Part shown: positions 44,940 to 57,020 of the stretch, in pieces
Layout: every line of letters begins with the position of its first letter
Numbering within the stretch: position 1 is the stretch's first letter
From: Haemophilus parainfluenzae
GTDB lineage: Bacteria > Pseudomonadota > Gammaproteobacteria > Enterobacterales > Pasteurellaceae
NCBI RefSeq assembly: GCF_003252755.1
Contig: NZ_QEPT01000005.1
Span: forward strand, 85,299-149,298
Reading direction: 5' to 3'
Length of the DNA stretch: 64,000 bases
The notes under the pieces: model-generated
Database searches by the model: none
Told to the model about the DNA's origin: nothing
The model's input: the letters and a program-made list of their open reading frames with translations, nothing else
Position numbers and translations under genes: made by a program

Positions 44940-47282
44940 ATGAATAAAAAATATACCTTAATTTCAATCTCAATTCTGACCGCACTTTATAGCCAACAAA
45001 GTTTGGCAGATCTGCATGCTCAATGTTTACTTGGTGTGCCTCATTTTACTGGTGAGGTTATAAAAGGTGATGTTAATAATTTGCCGGTTTATATTGAGGC
45101 AGATAAAGCAGAGATTAATCAGCCAACTCAGGCGATTTATCAAGGCAATGTGGATTTGAAACAAGGAAACCGCCATCTGGTTGGAAATTCAGTTGAAGTT
45201 AAACAAACTGGTGAAGGTAAACAAGTTCAACGTTGGGCTTATTTACGTGGTAGATTTGATTATAAAGACAACCAAATCAATCTATTAGGTAATGATGCGA
45301 GCTTTAATTTAGATAGCAAAAACGGTAACGTAACCGATGCAGACTACCAACTTGTAGGACGTCAAGGCCGCGGTAAAGCACAAGAAATTGAGTTAGGTGA
45401 TGATTACCGCTTAATGAAAAACGCGACATTTACCTCTTGTTTACCCGACGATAATGCTTGGGCGGTAGATGCCTCTGAGATTCGTCAGCACATCAAAGAA
45501 GAATATGCCGAATTTTGGCATGCGCGTTTTAAAGTATTAGGTGTGCCGGTATTCTATACCCCTTATCTGCAATTACCGATTGGTGATCGCCGTCGTTCAG
45601 GTTTATTACTGCCAACCGTTGGTCATTCTAGCCGTGATGGTTATTGGTATAAACAACCAATTTATTGGAATATTGCACCAAATTATGATGCGACGATTGC
45701 ACCAAAATATATGTCACATCGTGGCTGGCAACTAAATGGGGAGTTCCGTTATTTAACACCGGTTGGTGAAGGTAAACTTGCGGGCGAATATTTAGGACGT
45801 GATCGCTACGATGAATATACCAGCGATAGCCGTAAGCGTCATTTATTCTATTGGAAACATCATTCTTCTTTTCTTGAAAACTGGCGTTTAAATATCGATT
45901 ACACAAAAGTGAGCGATAAACGTTATTTCACCGATTTTGATTCTGATTATGGTAGCAGTACTGATGGTTACGCGAACCAATATGCTCGTATTGCTTACTA
46001 CAAACCAAATTACAACTTTGCAATTTCAGCGCGTCAATTCCAAATTTTTGATGAAGTTTCTGTGGGACCTTACCGTGCAATGCCACAAATTGACTTCAAT
46101 TATTACAAAAATGATTTGGCGAACGGTTGGGTAGATTTCAAATTATTCTCACAAGCAGTACATTTTGACAATGATAGTACCTTGATGCCGACAGCATGGC
46201 GTTTTCATGTTGAGCCAAGTTTGGCGACAGCAATGTCAAATAAATATGGTAGCTTGAATATTGAGACTAAACTTTACGCGACCCATTATAACCAGAAAAA
46301 AGGCTCTTCTTCTTCGGCGGAAGATGTACAAAAATCAGTAAATCGTGTATTGCCGCAATTAAAAGTAGATTTGCAAACGGTTTTAGCGAGCAACAAAACC
46401 CTATTTGATGGTTATACACAAACGCTTGAACCTCATGTTCAATATTTGTATCGACCGTACAAAGACCAAAGTAATATCGGTTCAAAACGTGTTAATAATT
46501 ACCTTGGTTTTGGTTATGATTCCGCATTAGTTCAACAAGATTATTATTCTTTGTTCCGCGATCGTCGTTATAGTGGTTTAGACCGTATTTCATCTGCTAA
46601 CCAGATAACGCTTGGTGGTACAACTCGTCTTTATGATAAAAATGCCGATGAGCGTTTTAATTTCTCAGCAGGGCAAATTTATTATTTAACCGCCTCCAGA
46701 ATTGATGATAATCCAAGTAATCGTACACCAAAATCCTCTTCTTCTTGGGCGTTGGAGTCTAACTGGAAAATTAGTAATAAATGGAATTGGCGCGGTAGCT
46801 ACCAATATGATACGTTGCTAGATAAAGCCTCATTGGCGAATAGCAGTTTAGAATTTAATCCGATGAAGAACAATCTGATTCAGTTAAATTATCGTTACGC
46901 AAGTAAAGAGTATATCAACCAAAACTTGGGAGCTTCCGCAAACCGTTACCAACAAGATATTAAACAGGTCGGTGTCGTAGCAGCATGGGAAGTCTCGGAT
47001 AACTGGGCGCTTGTCGGAAAATACTATCAAGATATTGCGTTGAAAAAACCAGTTGAGCAATATGTGGGTGTGCAATATAACTCGTGCTGTTGGTCTGTTG
47101 GCGTCGGGGCGAGACGTTATGTGACGAGTCGCCAAAATCAACGTGACGATCAAGTAATTTATGACAACAGTATTGGTGTCACCTTCGAATTACGTGGTTT
47201 AGGTGAAAATGACCATCAAAGCGGTATCGAAGATATGCTGAAGAAAGGGAAACTTCCTTATATTCAAGCGTTTAGCTTATAG
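44940..47282 (+). CDS. lptD: LPS-assembly protein LptD
   Basis: A 780-residue outer-membrane protein that inserts lipooligosaccharide with LptE. The signal peptide ends near LAD/LHA (residue 24). The OstA/LptA-like jellyroll covers about 45-180 and the 26-strand barrel the rest. The disulfide cysteines of the family are present: one near residue 29 (AQCLLG), one near 167 (TSCLPDD) and an adjacent pair in NSCCWSVG. A USS in the signal-peptide codons (44979-44987) encodes part of LTALYS. Its own terminator follows. Confidence 0.95.
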   Translation: MNKKYTLISISILTALYSQQSLADLHAQCLLGVPHFTGEVIKGDVNNLPVYIEADKAEINQPTQAIYQGNVDLKQGNRHLVGNSVEVKQTGEGKQVQRWAYLRGRFDYKDNQINLLGNDASFNLDSKNGNVTDADYQLVGRQGRGKAQEIELGDDYRLMKNATFTSCLPDDNAWAVDASEIRQHIKEEYAEFWHARFKVLGVPVFYTPYLQLPIGDRRRSGLLLPTVGHSSRDGYWYKQPIYWNIAPNYDATIAPKYMSHRGWQLNGEFRYLTPVGEGKLAGEYLGRDRYDEYTSDSRKRHLFYWKHHSSFLENWRLNIDYTKVSDKRYFTDFDSDYGSSTDGYANQYARIAYYKPNYNFAISARQFQIFDEVSVGPYRAMPQIDFNYYKNDLANGWVDFKLFSQAVHFDNDSTLMPTAWRFHVEPSLATAMSNKYGSLNIETKLYATHYNQKKGSSSSAEDVQKSVNRVLPQLKVDLQTVLASNKTLFDGYTQTLEPHVQYLYRPYKDQSNIGSKRVNNYLGFGYDSALVQQDYYSLFRDRRYSGLDRISSANQITLGGTTRLYDKNADERFNFSAGQIYYLTASRIDDNPSNRTPKSSSSWALESNWKISNKWNWRGSYQYDTLLDKASLANSSLEFNPMKNNLIQLNYRYASKEYINQNLGASANRYQQDIKQVGVVAAWEVSDNWALVGKYYQDIALKKPVEQYVGVQYNSCCWSVGVGARRYVTSRQNQRDDQVIYDNSIGVTFELRGLGENDHQSGIEDMLKKGKLPYIQAFSL

Positions 47283-47290
47283 TAAAATGA

Positions 47291-47318
47291 AAAAAGGCTA
47301 CCAAAAGGTAGCCTTTTT
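47291..47318 (+). terminator. Rho-independent terminator of lptD
   Basis: A 12-bp perfect stem AAAAAGGCTACC / GGTAGCCTTTTT with an AAAA loop, 8 bases after the stop codon. Confidence 0.93.
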
Positions 47319-47324
47319 GTTCAG

Positions 47325-47363
47325 AAGTGCGGTTAAAAAAGACGATGAGTTTTGACCGCACTT
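47325..47363. terminator. USS pair between lptD and xerC
   Basis: AAGTGCGGT (47325-47333) and ACCGCACTT (47355-47363) in opposite orientation with a 21-base spacer. It is likely a terminator for xerC on the minus strand, weaker than compact pairs. Confidence 0.55.
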
Positions 47364-47366
47364 TGT

Positions 47367-48254
47367 TTATTTTTTTCGTTTTGCTCGAGGATGGGCTTGA
47401 TCATACACTTCAGCAAGATGCTGGAAATTTAAATGCGTATAAATTTGTGTGGTGGACAAATTGCTGTGCCCTAAAAGCTCTTGAACGGCACGCAAATCTG
47501 AACTCGCTTCCAGCATGTGAGTAGCAAAAGAGTGGCGTAGTTTGTGTGGATTGAGATGGCTGTTTAATCCTTGGCGAATGCCCCAGGTTTCCATTCGTTT
47601 TTGAATAGAGCGATGAGTAAGGCGATTTCCCTGTTGGCTCACGAAAAGCGCTTCATCTTTTGGATTAAATAAAGGGCGTACTTTCAACCATTGCTGAATT
47701 GCATGAGAAGCATAGCGTCCAAAAGGCACAATACGCTCTTTATTCCCTTTACCAATCACTCTGACTTCGCGTACTCGCGTGTTAATGCTATTGAGGTTTA
47801 AGCCTTGCAATTCAGATAAGCGAAGCCCTGAACTATACATTAACTCCATCATGGCACGATCGCGCAAATCAATGGGATCTTTGCTGTCATTTGAAAGCAA
47901 TTTTTGGACCTGTTCAGCATCAATATTTTTTGGTAAATGTTTGCCTTGTTTCGGCGCTGAAATACCTGTTGCCGGATTCACTTTCATTTGCCCTTGTTGT
48001 ACAAGATAGCTGAAAAACTGACGAAGAGCAGATAAACGTAATGCCAAGCTCTTTTCTTTTAAACCTTGCTTACGGCTTTCCGCCAAAATAAGGCGAACCA
48101 CACTTGGATTTACTTGCTGCCAGTGCTGAATACCTTTTTCAGCGAGAATCGCTAAAATCGCATCCAGTTGATGTTGATAATTGGTGAGTGTATGTGGGCT
48201 TACTTGGCGTTCAATTCGCAAGTAATCCCAATATTGATTGAGGAGCGTATGCAT
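47367..48254 (-). CDS. xerC: Tyrosine recombinase XerC
   Basis: A 295-residue recombinase that resolves chromosome dimers at dif together with XerD. The catalytic residues are all visible: Arg in [11 protein letters not shown], Lys in [10 protein letters not shown], His and Arg in [12 protein letters not shown], His in [11 protein letters not shown] and the nucleophile Tyr in IYTHLNF. The N-terminal SAM-like domain covers residues 1-90. It overlaps the acetyltransferase stop codon by one base. Confidence 0.95.
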   Translation of the reverse strand: MHTLLNQYWDYLRIERQVSPHTLTNYQHQLDAILAILAEKGIQHWQQVNPSVVRLILAESRKQGLKEKSLALRLSALRQFFSYLVQQGQMKVNPATGISAPKQGKHLPKNIDAEQVQKLLSNDSKDPIDLRDRAMMELMYSSGLRLSELQGLNLNSINTRVREVRVIGKGNKERIVPFGRYASHAIQQWLKVRPLFNPKDEALFVSQQGNRLTHRSIQKRMETWGIRQGLNSHLNPHKLRHSFATHMLEASSDLRAVQELLGHSNLSTTQIYTHLNFQHLAEVYDQAHPRAKRKK

Positions 48255-48688
48255 TAGAGAGTTAATTCAAACAAACTTTTTTTTGTGTTTAGCTTAAATC
48301 CTTCGCGTTCTAAAATATTCTGTTGAGCTTGGCTCAATTCCGCCACTAAACGGTTAGATTGTGTATAACGGACAAAGTCTTTCGCTTTAGAAATAAGTGC
48401 TGCATAAATATCGGTTTGATGTTTATCTTCTTTGACAAAAATATCAGTTAATTGCCAATAGCGTTGTAGTTGTAAAGAAGATAAGCGAGGGTACAGTTGA
48501 ACAAAACCAATCGCCTGTGCGTTTTCGTTTACAGCAACAAAAAACATGCTTTCATTAAAACGTATACGATTCGTAAGAAAGGTTAAAGTGCGGTCAGGAT
48601 TTTCACTCATTCCGTTGGCAAGTCGATAGGCTTCAAAGAGTGGAGCAAGCACTTCTATATTCCATTGTTCGGCTTTGAAAATTTTCAT
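48254..48688 (-). CDS. GNAT-family acetyltransferase
   Basis: A 144-residue GNAT protein. The acetyl-CoA fold is suggested by [20 protein letters not shown] and [20 protein letters not shown], followed by the C-terminal [11 protein letters not shown]. Substrate is unknown. It lies directly upstream of xerC with a one-base overlap, the order seen in H. influenzae. USS at 48586-48594. Confidence 0.82.
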   Translation of the reverse strand: MKIFKAEQWNIEVLAPLFEAYRLANGMSENPDRTLTFLTNRIRFNESMFFVAVNENAQAIGFVQLYPRLSSLQLQRYWQLTDIFVKEDKHQTDIYAALISKAKDFVRYTQSNRLVAELSQAQQNILEREGFKLNTKKSLFELTL

Positions 48689-48840
48689 TGTTACCAGACC
48701 TATTTTCCGTTTATTTATAAAATTGGTTATTTTTTATCGGTTCCGTACAGTAGATTGTAGCTTTTTAGCACAAAATAATCATCATTTCCCCAAAAAAATT
48801 TTCAAAATGTGATTTTGCACAAAGAAATCTGCCTAAAGTT

Positions 48841-48849
48841 TGGTATAGT
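48841..48849 (+). promoter_or_regulatory. Extended -10 promoter of tpiA
   Basis: TGGTATAGT is an extended -10 element (TGn plus TATAGT) 39 bases before the tpiA start. No -35 box at 16-18 bases is convincing. Confidence 0.45.
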
Positions 48850-48887
48850 AAACACACTTTTTATTTATTCAATATGGAGAAACAAAA

Positions 48888-49679
48888 ATGGCACGTCGTC
48901 CTTTAGTAATGGGTAACTGGAAATTAAACGGTTCCAAAGCGTTCACCAAAGAATTAATCGAAGGATTAAAAGCAGAATTACATGATGTAACAGGTTGTGA
49001 TGTGGCTATTGCCCCACCCGTTATGTATTTAGGTACGGCTGAAGCGGCACTATCTGGTTGTGGTTGCAGCTGTGGCGGTAAAAGTGTGATTCAGTTAGGT
49101 GCACAAAACGTAGATATCAATGTGAAAGGTGCATTTACTGGTGATATTTCTAGCGAAATGTTAAAAGATTTTGGTGCAAAATACATCATTATCGGTCACT
49201 CTGAGCGTCGTACTTACCACAAAGAAAGCGACGAATTCGTAGCGAAAAAATTTGGTGCATTAAAAGAAGCTGGTTTAGTGCCGGTATTATGTATTGGTGA
49301 AACTGAAGCTGAAAACGAAGCAGGTAAAACTGAAGAAGTATGCGCGCGTCAAATTGATGCAGTCATCAATGCATTAGGCGTAGAAGCATTTAATGGTGCC
49401 GTGATTGCTTATGAACCGATTTGGGCGATCGGTACGGGCAAATCAGCAACTCCAGCACAAGCACAAGCAGTTCACGCATTTATCCGTGGTCATATTGCAG
49501 CAAAATCACAAGCTGTAGCAGATCAAGTGATCATTCAATACGGTGGTTCAGTAAATGATGCTAACGCAGCAGAGTTATTCACTCAACCGGATATCGATGG
49601 TGCATTAGTGGGCGGCGCTTCACTTAAAGCGCCTGCGTTTGCAGTAATCGTGAAAGCAGCGGCGGCGGCGAAAAACTAA
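48888..49679 (+). CDS. tpiA: Triosephosphate isomerase
   Basis: A 263-residue glycolytic TIM barrel. Active-site Asn/Lys in MGNWKLNGS, His in [13 protein letters not shown], Glu in [12 protein letters not shown], and the phosphate loop GGSVNDAN. An unusual CGCSCGG stretch near residue 60 gives a small cysteine cluster absent from E. coli TpiA. GGAG is upstream of the ATG. Confidence 0.97.
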   Translation: MARRPLVMGNWKLNGSKAFTKELIEGLKAELHDVTGCDVAIAPPVMYLGTAEAALSGCGCSCGGKSVIQLGAQNVDINVKGAFTGDISSEMLKDFGAKYIIIGHSERRTYHKESDEFVAKKFGALKEAGLVPVLCIGETEAENEAGKTEEVCARQIDAVINALGVEAFNGAVIAYEPIWAIGTGKSATPAQAQAVHAFIRGHIAAKSQAVADQVIIQYGGSVNDANAAELFTQPDIDGALVGGASLKAPAFAVIVKAAAAAKN

Positions 49680-49705
49680 TTTTCTTGTTCTAAAAGAAAT
49701 AAAAA

Positions 49706-49731
49706 AAGTGCGGTTAATTTTGACCGCACTT
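49706..49731. terminator. Inverted uptake-signal pair after tpiA
   Basis: AAAAAAAGTGCGGTTAA and TTGACCGCACTTTTTG form a long stem with flanking A and T runs between convergent tpiA and lgtF. Confidence 0.92.
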
Positions 49732-49742
49732 TTTGTTTTTGA

Positions 49743-50501
49743 TTAATGTTGATTACGTTCCCACAAATCAGCATACTTCACAAAGGTGGAGTGGGCTGAA
49801 AGTACCGCCAGCAGAAAACCTTGCTTTCCATCTAAGAAGCCGGCTTTTAAAATGTACATTTTGACAAAGCAACCAATAGCATGGCTGACACCTTGCCATA
49901 ATGTTGCTTTTCTCCCTTTGGCTTGGCGTTGATCAGCCCAAGCCTTGGCATAGCCTGCAGATTTTACTAAATAGTGATGAATGCTTTTATAAGTGAAATG
50001 CTCTAGATCTCCAGTTAATTTCTGTACTTTCGTATTTTCAGGATAAACCACTTTTTCATGAACCAGAGAATCATTATATCCCGCATAATTTGTGCGATAT
50101 AAACGCACCACATAATCGGGGTACCAACCCGAATGACGAATTTCACGCCCAAATACTTCACTCACCCGAGGAATATCATAAACCGTATTTGGTACATCTT
50201 GTTGAACCGCTTGTTGAATGGATTCACGAAGTTTCGGTGTGACACGTTCATCGGCATCTAACCACAAAACATAATCACTGGTGACATATTGTTGTGCACG
50301 TTGGCGTTGCTTGCCAAAACCCGGCCAATCAGGATGTGAATAAAATTTTGCACCATATTGTTCCGCGATTTCTTGGGTGTTATCAGTACTGCCTGAATCG
50401 ACAATAATGATTTCATCTACCCAATCTTTTACCGTATCAAGACATTGAGCAAGATCTGCCGCTTCATTTTTGACAATCATGGCAATGCTAATTGTTGGCA
50501 T
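49743..50501 (-). CDS. lgtF: LOS core glycosyltransferase, family 2 (LgtF-like)
   Basis: A 252-residue GT2 enzyme with [19 protein letters not shown] at the N-terminus, [12 protein letters not shown], and the DxD-like motif in LWLDADERV. In Haemophilus the equivalent gene beside waaA is lgtF, which adds glucose to heptose I of the lipooligosaccharide core. Divergent from waaA with a 61-base gap, supporting an LOS role. The exact sugar is inferred. Confidence 0.85.
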   Translation of the reverse strand: MPTISIAMIVKNEAADLAQCLDTVKDWVDEIIIVDSGSTDNTQEIAEQYGAKFYSHPDWPGFGKQRQRAQQYVTSDYVLWLDADERVTPKLRESIQQAVQQDVPNTVYDIPRVSEVFGREIRHSGWYPDYVVRLYRTNYAGYNDSLVHEKVVYPENTKVQKLTGDLEHFTYKSIHHYLVKSAGYAKAWADQRQAKGRKATLWQGVSHAIGCFVKMYILKAGFLDGKQGFLLAVLSAHSTFVKYADLWERNQH

Positions 50502-50562
50502 ATTTTGATCCTTTTTTTGCTATACTAGCCGAAATTTTTGTAAGTATAACCGAATTTATTTT

Positions 50563-51858
50563 ATGTGGCGTTTTTTTTATACCTGCTTGATGTATCTGAT
50601 TCAGCCTTTTGTCCTGTTCTTCATGTTGCTACGAAGTCTCAAGGCGCCGAATTATCGCAAGCGTTTAGGCGAGCGATATGGCATTTATGCGAATCTTGCC
50701 AAGCCTACACAAGACGGGATCGTCATTCATGCTGCATCGGTAGGTGAAGTGATTGCCGCTACACCGCTAGTAAAACGTATTCAGAAGGAATATCCACATT
50801 TACCAATCACGTTCACAACGGTTACACCAACAGGCTCTGAACGCGTAAAAGCCGCGTTCGGGGAAAGTGTAACGCATTGTTATTTGCCTTACGATTTACC
50901 TTGTGTCATCAATCGTTTTATTGATTTTATTCAACCTAAAGTATTCATTGTCATTGAAACGGAACTTTGGCCAAATTTGATTGATTGTTTGGCTCGTCGA
51001 AATATTCCTTTCATTGTGGCGAATGCACGCCTTTCTGCACGTTCAGCCAGACGCTATGGCAAAGTCAAACAACACTTGCAGTATATGCTTTCTCAAATCA
51101 GCTTGATTGCGCCACAAGATAGCATCAGCGGAAAACGTTATTTAGAATTAGGTTATGAGAACGATCGTCTGCAATTAACCGGCAATATTAAATATGATCT
51201 TGTGGTCAGTGATGAGTTACTCAAAGACATTGCAACACTTCATGAGAGCTGGGCGAAAGATCGTCAGATTTGGATTGCGGCGAGTACCCATGAAGGGGAA
51301 GAAGAACTCATTTTACAAGCGCATCATTTGTTACTAAAAAAACATCCGAATTTGCTGTTATTGCTTGTACCTCGTCATCCTGAGCGTTTTAATCCTGTGG
51401 CGGATTTAATTGAAAAAGCCAACTTTAACTTTATTCGTCGTTCAACGGGCGAGATTCCTTCAGAAAATACCCAAGTGATTCTGGGTGATACCATGGGTGA
51501 GTTGATGTTGATGTATGGTATTTCAGATATTGCATTTGTCGGTGGCAGCTTGGTCAAACATGGAGGACATAATCCGCTCGAGCCTTTGGCGTTTAAATTA
51601 CCCGTTGTGAGCGGAAAGTATACTTTCAATTTCCCTGAAGTCTTTACTTCGTTACTAGAAGTACAAGGTGTATTGCAAATCAACTCAACAGAAAAAGCAT
51701 TGGCAGAGATTATTGATAAGTTATTGAATTCAAAAGACGCGCGTCAGCGTTTAGGCAATGCAGGCTATGAGGTGTTAATTGAAAATCGTGGCGCATTACA
51801 GCGACTTTTAGATTTGCTTCATCCTTATTTAACGAATATTTCGGAGAACAGTAAATGA
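50563..51858 (+). CDS. waaA: 3-deoxy-D-manno-octulosonic acid (Kdo) transferase
   Basis: A 431-residue GT30 enzyme adding Kdo to lipid IVA at the inner membrane, with an N-terminal membrane anchor (residues 5-22). Family motifs: [39 protein letters not shown] and [15 protein letters not shown]. In H. influenzae this enzyme adds a single Kdo. It starts a waaA-coaD-lipoprotein-rep gene string with ATGA overlaps. Confidence 0.95.
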   Translation: MWRFFYTCLMYLIQPFVLFFMLLRSLKAPNYRKRLGERYGIYANLAKPTQDGIVIHAASVGEVIAATPLVKRIQKEYPHLPITFTTVTPTGSERVKAAFGESVTHCYLPYDLPCVINRFIDFIQPKVFIVIETELWPNLIDCLARRNIPFIVANARLSARSARRYGKVKQHLQYMLSQISLIAPQDSISGKRYLELGYENDRLQLTGNIKYDLVVSDELLKDIATLHESWAKDRQIWIAASTHEGEEELILQAHHLLLKKHPNLLLLLVPRHPERFNPVADLIEKANFNFIRRSTGEIPSENTQVILGDTMGELMLMYGISDIAFVGGSLVKHGGHNPLEPLAFKLPVVSGKYTFNFPEVFTSLLEVQGVLQINSTEKALAEIIDKLLNSKDARQRLGNAGYEVLIENRGALQRLLDLLHPYLTNISENSK

Positions 51859-52331
51859 CAAGCGTAATTTACCCCGGCACGTTTGATCCAATTACCAACG
51901 GGCATTTAGATATTATTGCGCGAAGTGCGGTCATTTTCCCAAAAGTTTTTGTCGCGGTGGCGAATAGTCCAAGCAAAAAGCCATTGTTCTCATTGGACGA
52001 ACGCGTTGAGCTGGTGCGTCAATCGGTCGCTCATTTGTCTAATGTGGAAGTATTTGGATTCTCTGATTTACTGGCGAATGAAATTAAAGCCAAAAAAATT
52101 ACTGCCATTATTCGTGGCGTGCGCACAACGACGGACTTCGAATATGAATTACAACTGGCTGCGTTAAACCGCTTATTAACCGATGGTGTGGATAGTTTGT
52201 TTTTCCCTCCAACAGAAAAATGGGCGTTTGTGTCTTCCACGATTGTACGAGAAATTTACTTGCATCATGGCGATGTGAAAGAACTGGTGCCGGAAGCCGT
52301 CTATTTAGCCTTAAAAGCTCGTCGTGAATGA
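51855..52331 (+). CDS. coaD: Phosphopantetheine adenylyltransferase
   Basis: A 158-residue nucleotidyltransferase in CoA synthesis. The signature TxGH is in [18 protein letters not shown] and the second motif is [23 protein letters not shown] overlap with waaA and with the following lipoprotein gene. A USS lies at 51923-51931. Confidence 0.96.
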   Translation: MTSVIYPGTFDPITNGHLDIIARSAVIFPKVFVAVANSPSKKPLFSLDERVELVRQSVAHLSNVEVFGFSDLLANEIKAKKITAIIRGVRTTTDFEYELQLAALNRLLTDGVDSLFFPPTEKWAFVSSTIVREIYLHHGDVKELVPEAVYLALKARRE

Positions 52332-52540
52332 AAAAAACACTTCTGATTTTAACCGCACTTTTAGCGTTAACCGGTTGTGGTACGGTGGTGAAATTAATCG
52401 ATCCATCAGAAAAATACACACCTTACGCGGGTGCGGCTTATGATTTAGAGATGGCACAAAAATGGGGCTTACCTATTTTAGATTTGCCACTGTCATTTTT
52501 ATTAGATACCGCATTGTTGCCTTATGCGTGGTCAAATTAA
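52328..52540 (+). CDS. Small YceK/DUF1375-like lipoprotein
   Basis: A 70-residue protein with a type II signal peptide; lipobox LALTGC puts the lipidated cysteine at residue 17. The mature part contains [20 protein letters not shown] and [16 protein letters not shown], typical of the YceK family of small lipoproteins, function unknown. ATGA overlap with coaD. A USS in the signal-peptide codons (52352-52360) encodes part of LTALLAL. Confidence 0.85.
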   Translation: MKKTLLILTALLALTGCGTVVKLIDPSEKYTPYAGAAYDLEMAQKWGLPILDLPLSFLLDTALLPYAWSN

Positions 52541-52553
52541 TTTGCATTAAGAT

Positions 52554-54566
52554 ATGAAACTCAATCCTCAACAACAACAGGCTGTCGAATATGTCAGCGG
52601 GCCTTGCTTGGTGCTGGCTGGTGCTGGCTCAGGCAAAACTCGCGTGATCATCAATAAGATTGCTCATTTGATTGAACACTGTGGTTATTTGCCTAAACAG
52701 ATTGCCGCCGTAACCTTTACCAACAAAGCGGCTCGTGAAATGAAAGAGCGTGTAGCCCATTCCATTGGTAAAGAAAAATCCAAAGGATTGATTGTTTCCA
52801 CTTTCCATACCTTAGGTTTCGACATTATCAAACGGGAATATAAAGCTTTAGGCTTTAAATCGAATATGACCTTGTTTGATGAGCACGATCAACTTGCCTT
52901 ACTAAAAGAACTGACGGCAGATGTGCTGCGGGAAGATAAAGACTTACTGCGAGAATTAATTTCCGTTATTTCCAACTGGAAGAATGATTTGGTTTCGCCA
53001 AAACAAGCTTATGCCTTAGCGAAAGATGGCAAATATCAAACCTTTGCAAAATGTTATGAGCGTTATGCAGCGCAAATCCGTGCTTATAATGCGTTGGATT
53101 TTGATGATTTGATTATGTTGCCGACCTTACTCTTCAAACAGAACGACGAAGTGCGGTCAAAATGGCAGGAGAAAATCTGCTATTTGTTGGTGGATGAATA
53201 TCAAGATACTAATACTAGCCAATATGAACTCATCAAATTACTCGTTGGTGAGAGAGCTTGTTTTACCGTAGTGGGTGATGACGACCAGTCCATTTATTCT
53301 TGGCGAGGTGCTCGACCGCAAAATATGGTGCGCTTACGTGATGATTTTCCGCGTTTGCAAGTCATCAAATTAGAACAAAATTACCGTTCCACTCATCGTA
53401 TTTTACATTGTGCCAACATTTTAATTGATAACAACGAACACGTGTTCGACAAAAAACTGTTTTCCAACTTGGGTGAAGGTGAAAAACTGCAAGTCATTGA
53501 AGCGAAAAATGAAGAACATGAAGCTGAACGAATTGTGGCGGAATTGATCACTCATCGTTTTAGCCGTAAAACCAAATTTAAGGATTATGCGATTTTATAT
53601 CGCGGTAATCATCAATCTCGTCTATTGGAAAAAGTGCTGATGCAAAACCGCATTCCGTACAAAATTTCTGGCGGGACGTCTTTTTTCTCCCGCGCTGAAA
53701 TTAAGGATATGATGGCCTACTTGCGTTTAGTGGTAAATCAAGATGATGATGCAGCCTTCTTACGTATAGTGAATACACCAAAACGAGAAATAGGTACTGC
53801 AACACTGCAAAAATTAGGTGAGTTGGCACAAGAAAAACATATCAGCTTATTTGAGGCGATTTTTGAGTTTGAACTCATGCAACGAGTCACGCCAAAAGCC
53901 TATGATGCGTTGCAAAAATTTGGTCGTTGGATTGTGGAGTTGAATGATCAAAGTTTACGTTCTGATCCTGAAACGGCTGTGCGTTCTTTGCTCTCTTCAT
54001 TACATTACGAAGAATATTTGTATGAGTATGCCACCAGCCCGAAAGCCGCCGAAATGCAAAGTAAAAACGTGGCAACCTTATTTAGCTGGGTAGAGGATAT
54101 GCTCAAAGGCGATGACGTGAATGAGCCAATGACTTTAAATCAAGTAGTTACCCGTTTAACCTTGCGCGATATGATGGAACGCGGTGAAGACGATGACGAG
54201 AGCGATCAAGTGCAATTAATGACATTGCACGCCTCCAAAGGCTTAGAGTTTCCCCATGTGTATTTAATCGGTATGGAAGAGGGGATTTTGCCTCATCAAA
54301 CCAGTATTGATGAAGATAATGTAGAGGAAGAACGCCGTCTAGCCTATGTGGGCATTACTCGAGCACAACAAACGCTGACTTTTTCTCTTTGTCGTGAACG
54401 GCGTCAGTTTGGCGAGTTGATTCGCCCAGAGCCTAGCCGTTTCTTGGCAGAGTTACCGCAAGATGATGTGCAATGGGAAAAAGATAAGCCCAAATTGACG
54501 GTAGAACAGAAGCAACAACAAACTTCTAGTCAGCTCGATCGTTTACGAGCAATTTTAAAAGGCTAG
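52554..54566 (+). CDS. rep: ATP-dependent DNA helicase Rep
   Basis: A 670-residue SF1A 3'-5' helicase that clears proteins ahead of the fork. Motifs in order: [12 protein letters not shown] (I), [11 protein letters not shown] (Ib region), [10 protein letters not shown] (II), [14 protein letters not shown] (III), EQNYRS (IV), [12 protein letters not shown] (V) and YVGITRAQQ (VI). The choice of Rep over UvrD rests on the length and on the VxxF motif [17 protein letters not shown] region. USS at 53149-53157. Confidence 0.94.
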   Translation: MKLNPQQQQAVEYVSGPCLVLAGAGSGKTRVIINKIAHLIEHCGYLPKQIAAVTFTNKAAREMKERVAHSIGKEKSKGLIVSTFHTLGFDIIKREYKALGFKSNMTLFDEHDQLALLKELTADVLREDKDLLRELISVISNWKNDLVSPKQAYALAKDGKYQTFAKCYERYAAQIRAYNALDFDDLIMLPTLLFKQNDEVRSKWQEKICYLLVDEYQDTNTSQYELIKLLVGERACFTVVGDDDQSIYSWRGARPQNMVRLRDDFPRLQVIKLEQNYRSTHRILHCANILIDNNEHVFDKKLFSNLGEGEKLQVIEAKNEEHEAERIVAELITHRFSRKTKFKDYAILYRGNHQSRLLEKVLMQNRIPYKISGGTSFFSRAEIKDMMAYLRLVVNQDDDAAFLRIVNTPKREIGTATLQKLGELAQEKHISLFEAIFEFELMQRVTPKAYDALQKFGRWIVELNDQSLRSDPETAVRSLLSSLHYEEYLYEYATSPKAAEMQSKNVATLFSWVEDMLKGDDVNEPMTLNQVVTRLTLRDMMERGEDDDESDQVQLMTLHASKGLEFPHVYLIGMEEGILPHQTSIDEDNVEEERRLAYVGITRAQQTLTFSLCRERRQFGELIRPEPSRFLAELPQDDVQWEKDKPKLTVEQKQQQTSSQLDRLRAILKG

Positions 54567-54575
54567 ATATGATTA

Positions 54576-54615
54576 AAGTGCGGTGAGAAATTTATTTGTT
54601 TTTTCAACCGCACTT
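54576..54615 (+). terminator. USS-pair terminator after rep
   Basis: AAGTGCGGTGAGAAA (54576-54590) and TTTCAACCGCACTTT (ending at 54616) face each other with a short AT-rich centre and are followed by ATTTAT. Confidence 0.7.
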
Positions 54616-54672
54616 TATTTATGCAAAATGTAGATAAATCAAGCAACCAAAACGGCTTTTACAAAAAATGAT

Positions 54673-54700
54673 TTGACTTATTTTCAAAAAAACGTATTAT
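54673..54700 (+). promoter_or_regulatory. Promoter of the tRNA cluster
   Basis: TTGACT and TATTAT are separated by 16 bases, and the following ACCGCCC is a GC-rich discriminator typical of stringently controlled tRNA promoters. The first tRNA starts 20 bases after the -10 box. Confidence 0.7.
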
Positions 54701-54720
54701 ACCGCCCACAAACCGATTGT

Positions 54721-54814
54721 GGTGAGATGGCCGAGTAGGCTGAAGGCGCTCCCCTGCTAAGGGAGTATGGGGTCAAAAACTCCATCGAGGGTTCGAATCC
54801 CTCTCTCACCGCCA
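54721..54814 (+). tRNA. tRNA-Ser(GCT)
   Basis: Acceptor arms GGTGAGA / TCTCACC, discriminator G and encoded CCA. The anticodon stem CTCCC/GGGAG holds the loop CTGCTAA, with anticodon GCT at 54756-54758. A long variable arm (ATGGGGTCAAAAACTCCAT region) is typical of class II serine tRNA. T loop TTCGAAT. Confidence 0.97.
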
Positions 54815-54837
54815 TTTGTTTTTAGTTTTATTATTCT

Positions 54838-54914
54838 GCACCCGTAGCTCAGCTGGATAGAGTACTCGGCTACGAACCGAGCGGTCAGAGGTTCGAATCC
54901 TCTCGGGTGCGCCA
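54838..54914 (+). tRNA. tRNA-Arg(ACG), copy 1
   Basis: Acceptor GCACCCG / CGGGTGC with discriminator G and encoded CCA. Anticodon stem CTCGG/CCGAG, loop CTACGAA, anticodon ACG at 54872-54874 (read as ICG). T stem AGAGG/CCTCT. Confidence 0.97.
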
Positions 54915-54967
54915 TTTTAAATCGACTCTATCACTTAAAATGGTCACGAAGAATAAAACATCACTAC

Positions 54968-55044
54968 GCACCCGTAGCTCAGCTGGATAGAGTACTCGGC
55001 TACGAACCGAGCGGTCAAAGGTTCGAATCCTTTCGGGTGCGCCA
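54968..55044 (+). tRNA. tRNA-Arg(ACG), copy 2
   Basis: Identical to copy 1 except for the T stem, AAAGG/CCTTT, where a G:C pair is replaced by A:T on both sides. Encoded CCA. It is separated from copy 1 by 53 bases and is probably part of the same transcript. Confidence 0.97.
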
Positions 55045-55097
55045 TCTTCTCTCTTCAAACTTTTCTTTTTATCAAAAACAGTTAACGCTTTATTTAG

Positions 55098-55778
55098 TTA
55101 TTTTTCTCGATCATCAATGGTTTTTAACAAATAATTTCCGTGTATGTCTGTGACACTTCTAAAACCGACATTCGTGATTTTATAAGGGAAATTTGTCTTG
55201 TACTCGACGTTATCGTGGTGATGGCCATGGAAAACGTGTCTTACCCCTAATTTTTCTGCGAGTTGATTAATCACACGAAATCCCATTGGATGGGGTTTAG
55301 GCGCTTCATGGCAAATTAGAATATCGGCTTGTTCATTTTCAATGGCTTCGATATCAGAAGGGAAAATAGACGTGCGATGACGTAATGGTACACCGCCACG
55401 CCAAATTTTTTCTTGCGGGCTATATTGGCAATAGTGGATGGGGTCAAAATACATTGGCTTGTTTGGTGGCATCCAGATTTGTCCACGGAATACACCACCT
55501 AAGCCTGCAATGCGTTGTCCTTGAATTTCAACAACACGATTATGCAAGTTACGCGATTTCCAATGAGTCCCCCAAATCGCCTCAAATGCGGCGACGGTTT
55601 TGCTATCATGATTGCCATGAATAAACCAAATATCACAATATTTTGCGAGGTTATCTAATTCATCAGGCGAAGAAAGCTGCAAGTCGCCTAAAATAATCAG
55701 GGCAACGTTGTCGTTTTCTTGCACGAAAGGATAAAGATGTTCATAACTTCCGTGCGGATCGCCTGCGAATAAAATCAT
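55098..55778 (-). CDS. Metallophosphoesterase family protein
   Basis: A 226-residue calcineurin-like phosphoesterase. The five motifs are visible: FAGDPHGSYEH (with an unusual GDPHG for GDxHG), IILGDLQL, IHGNHDSK, ICHEAPKPHP and FHGHHHDNVE. It could be a nucleotide or protein phosphatase; no substrate can be named. Its start lies one base after the nadR stop codon, so the two are translationally coupled and may share a role in NAD or nucleotide salvage. Confidence 0.88.
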   Translation of the reverse strand: MILFAGDPHGSYEHLYPFVQENDNVALIILGDLQLSSPDELDNLAKYCDIWFIHGNHDSKTVAAFEAIWGTHWKSRNLHNRVVEIQGQRIAGLGGVFRGQIWMPPNKPMYFDPIHYCQYSPQEKIWRGGVPLRHRTSIFPSDIEAIENEQADILICHEAPKPHPMGFRVINQLAEKLGVRHVFHGHHHDNVEYKTNFPYKITNVGFRSVTDIHGNYLLKTIDDREK

Positions 55779-55779
55779 T

Positions 55780-56934
<1,155 letters not shown>

Positions 56935-57020
56935 CTATTTTATGCAATCTTTGTGCAAATAAAAACATTTTTCATTGAATGATTTTTTACAGCGACATTT
57001 TACGTTATACTACGATCTGC

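Noticed and set aside
48811..48826. TGTGATTTTGCACA upstream of tpiA as a CRP site
   Set aside because: The half-sites are separated by only four bases, not six, so it does not fit the CRP dimer spacing.
54721..55044. tRNA cluster as an integration site with a mobile element
   Set aside because: No integrase, direct repeat of a tRNA 3' end or element follows; the next genes are a phosphoesterase and nadR.
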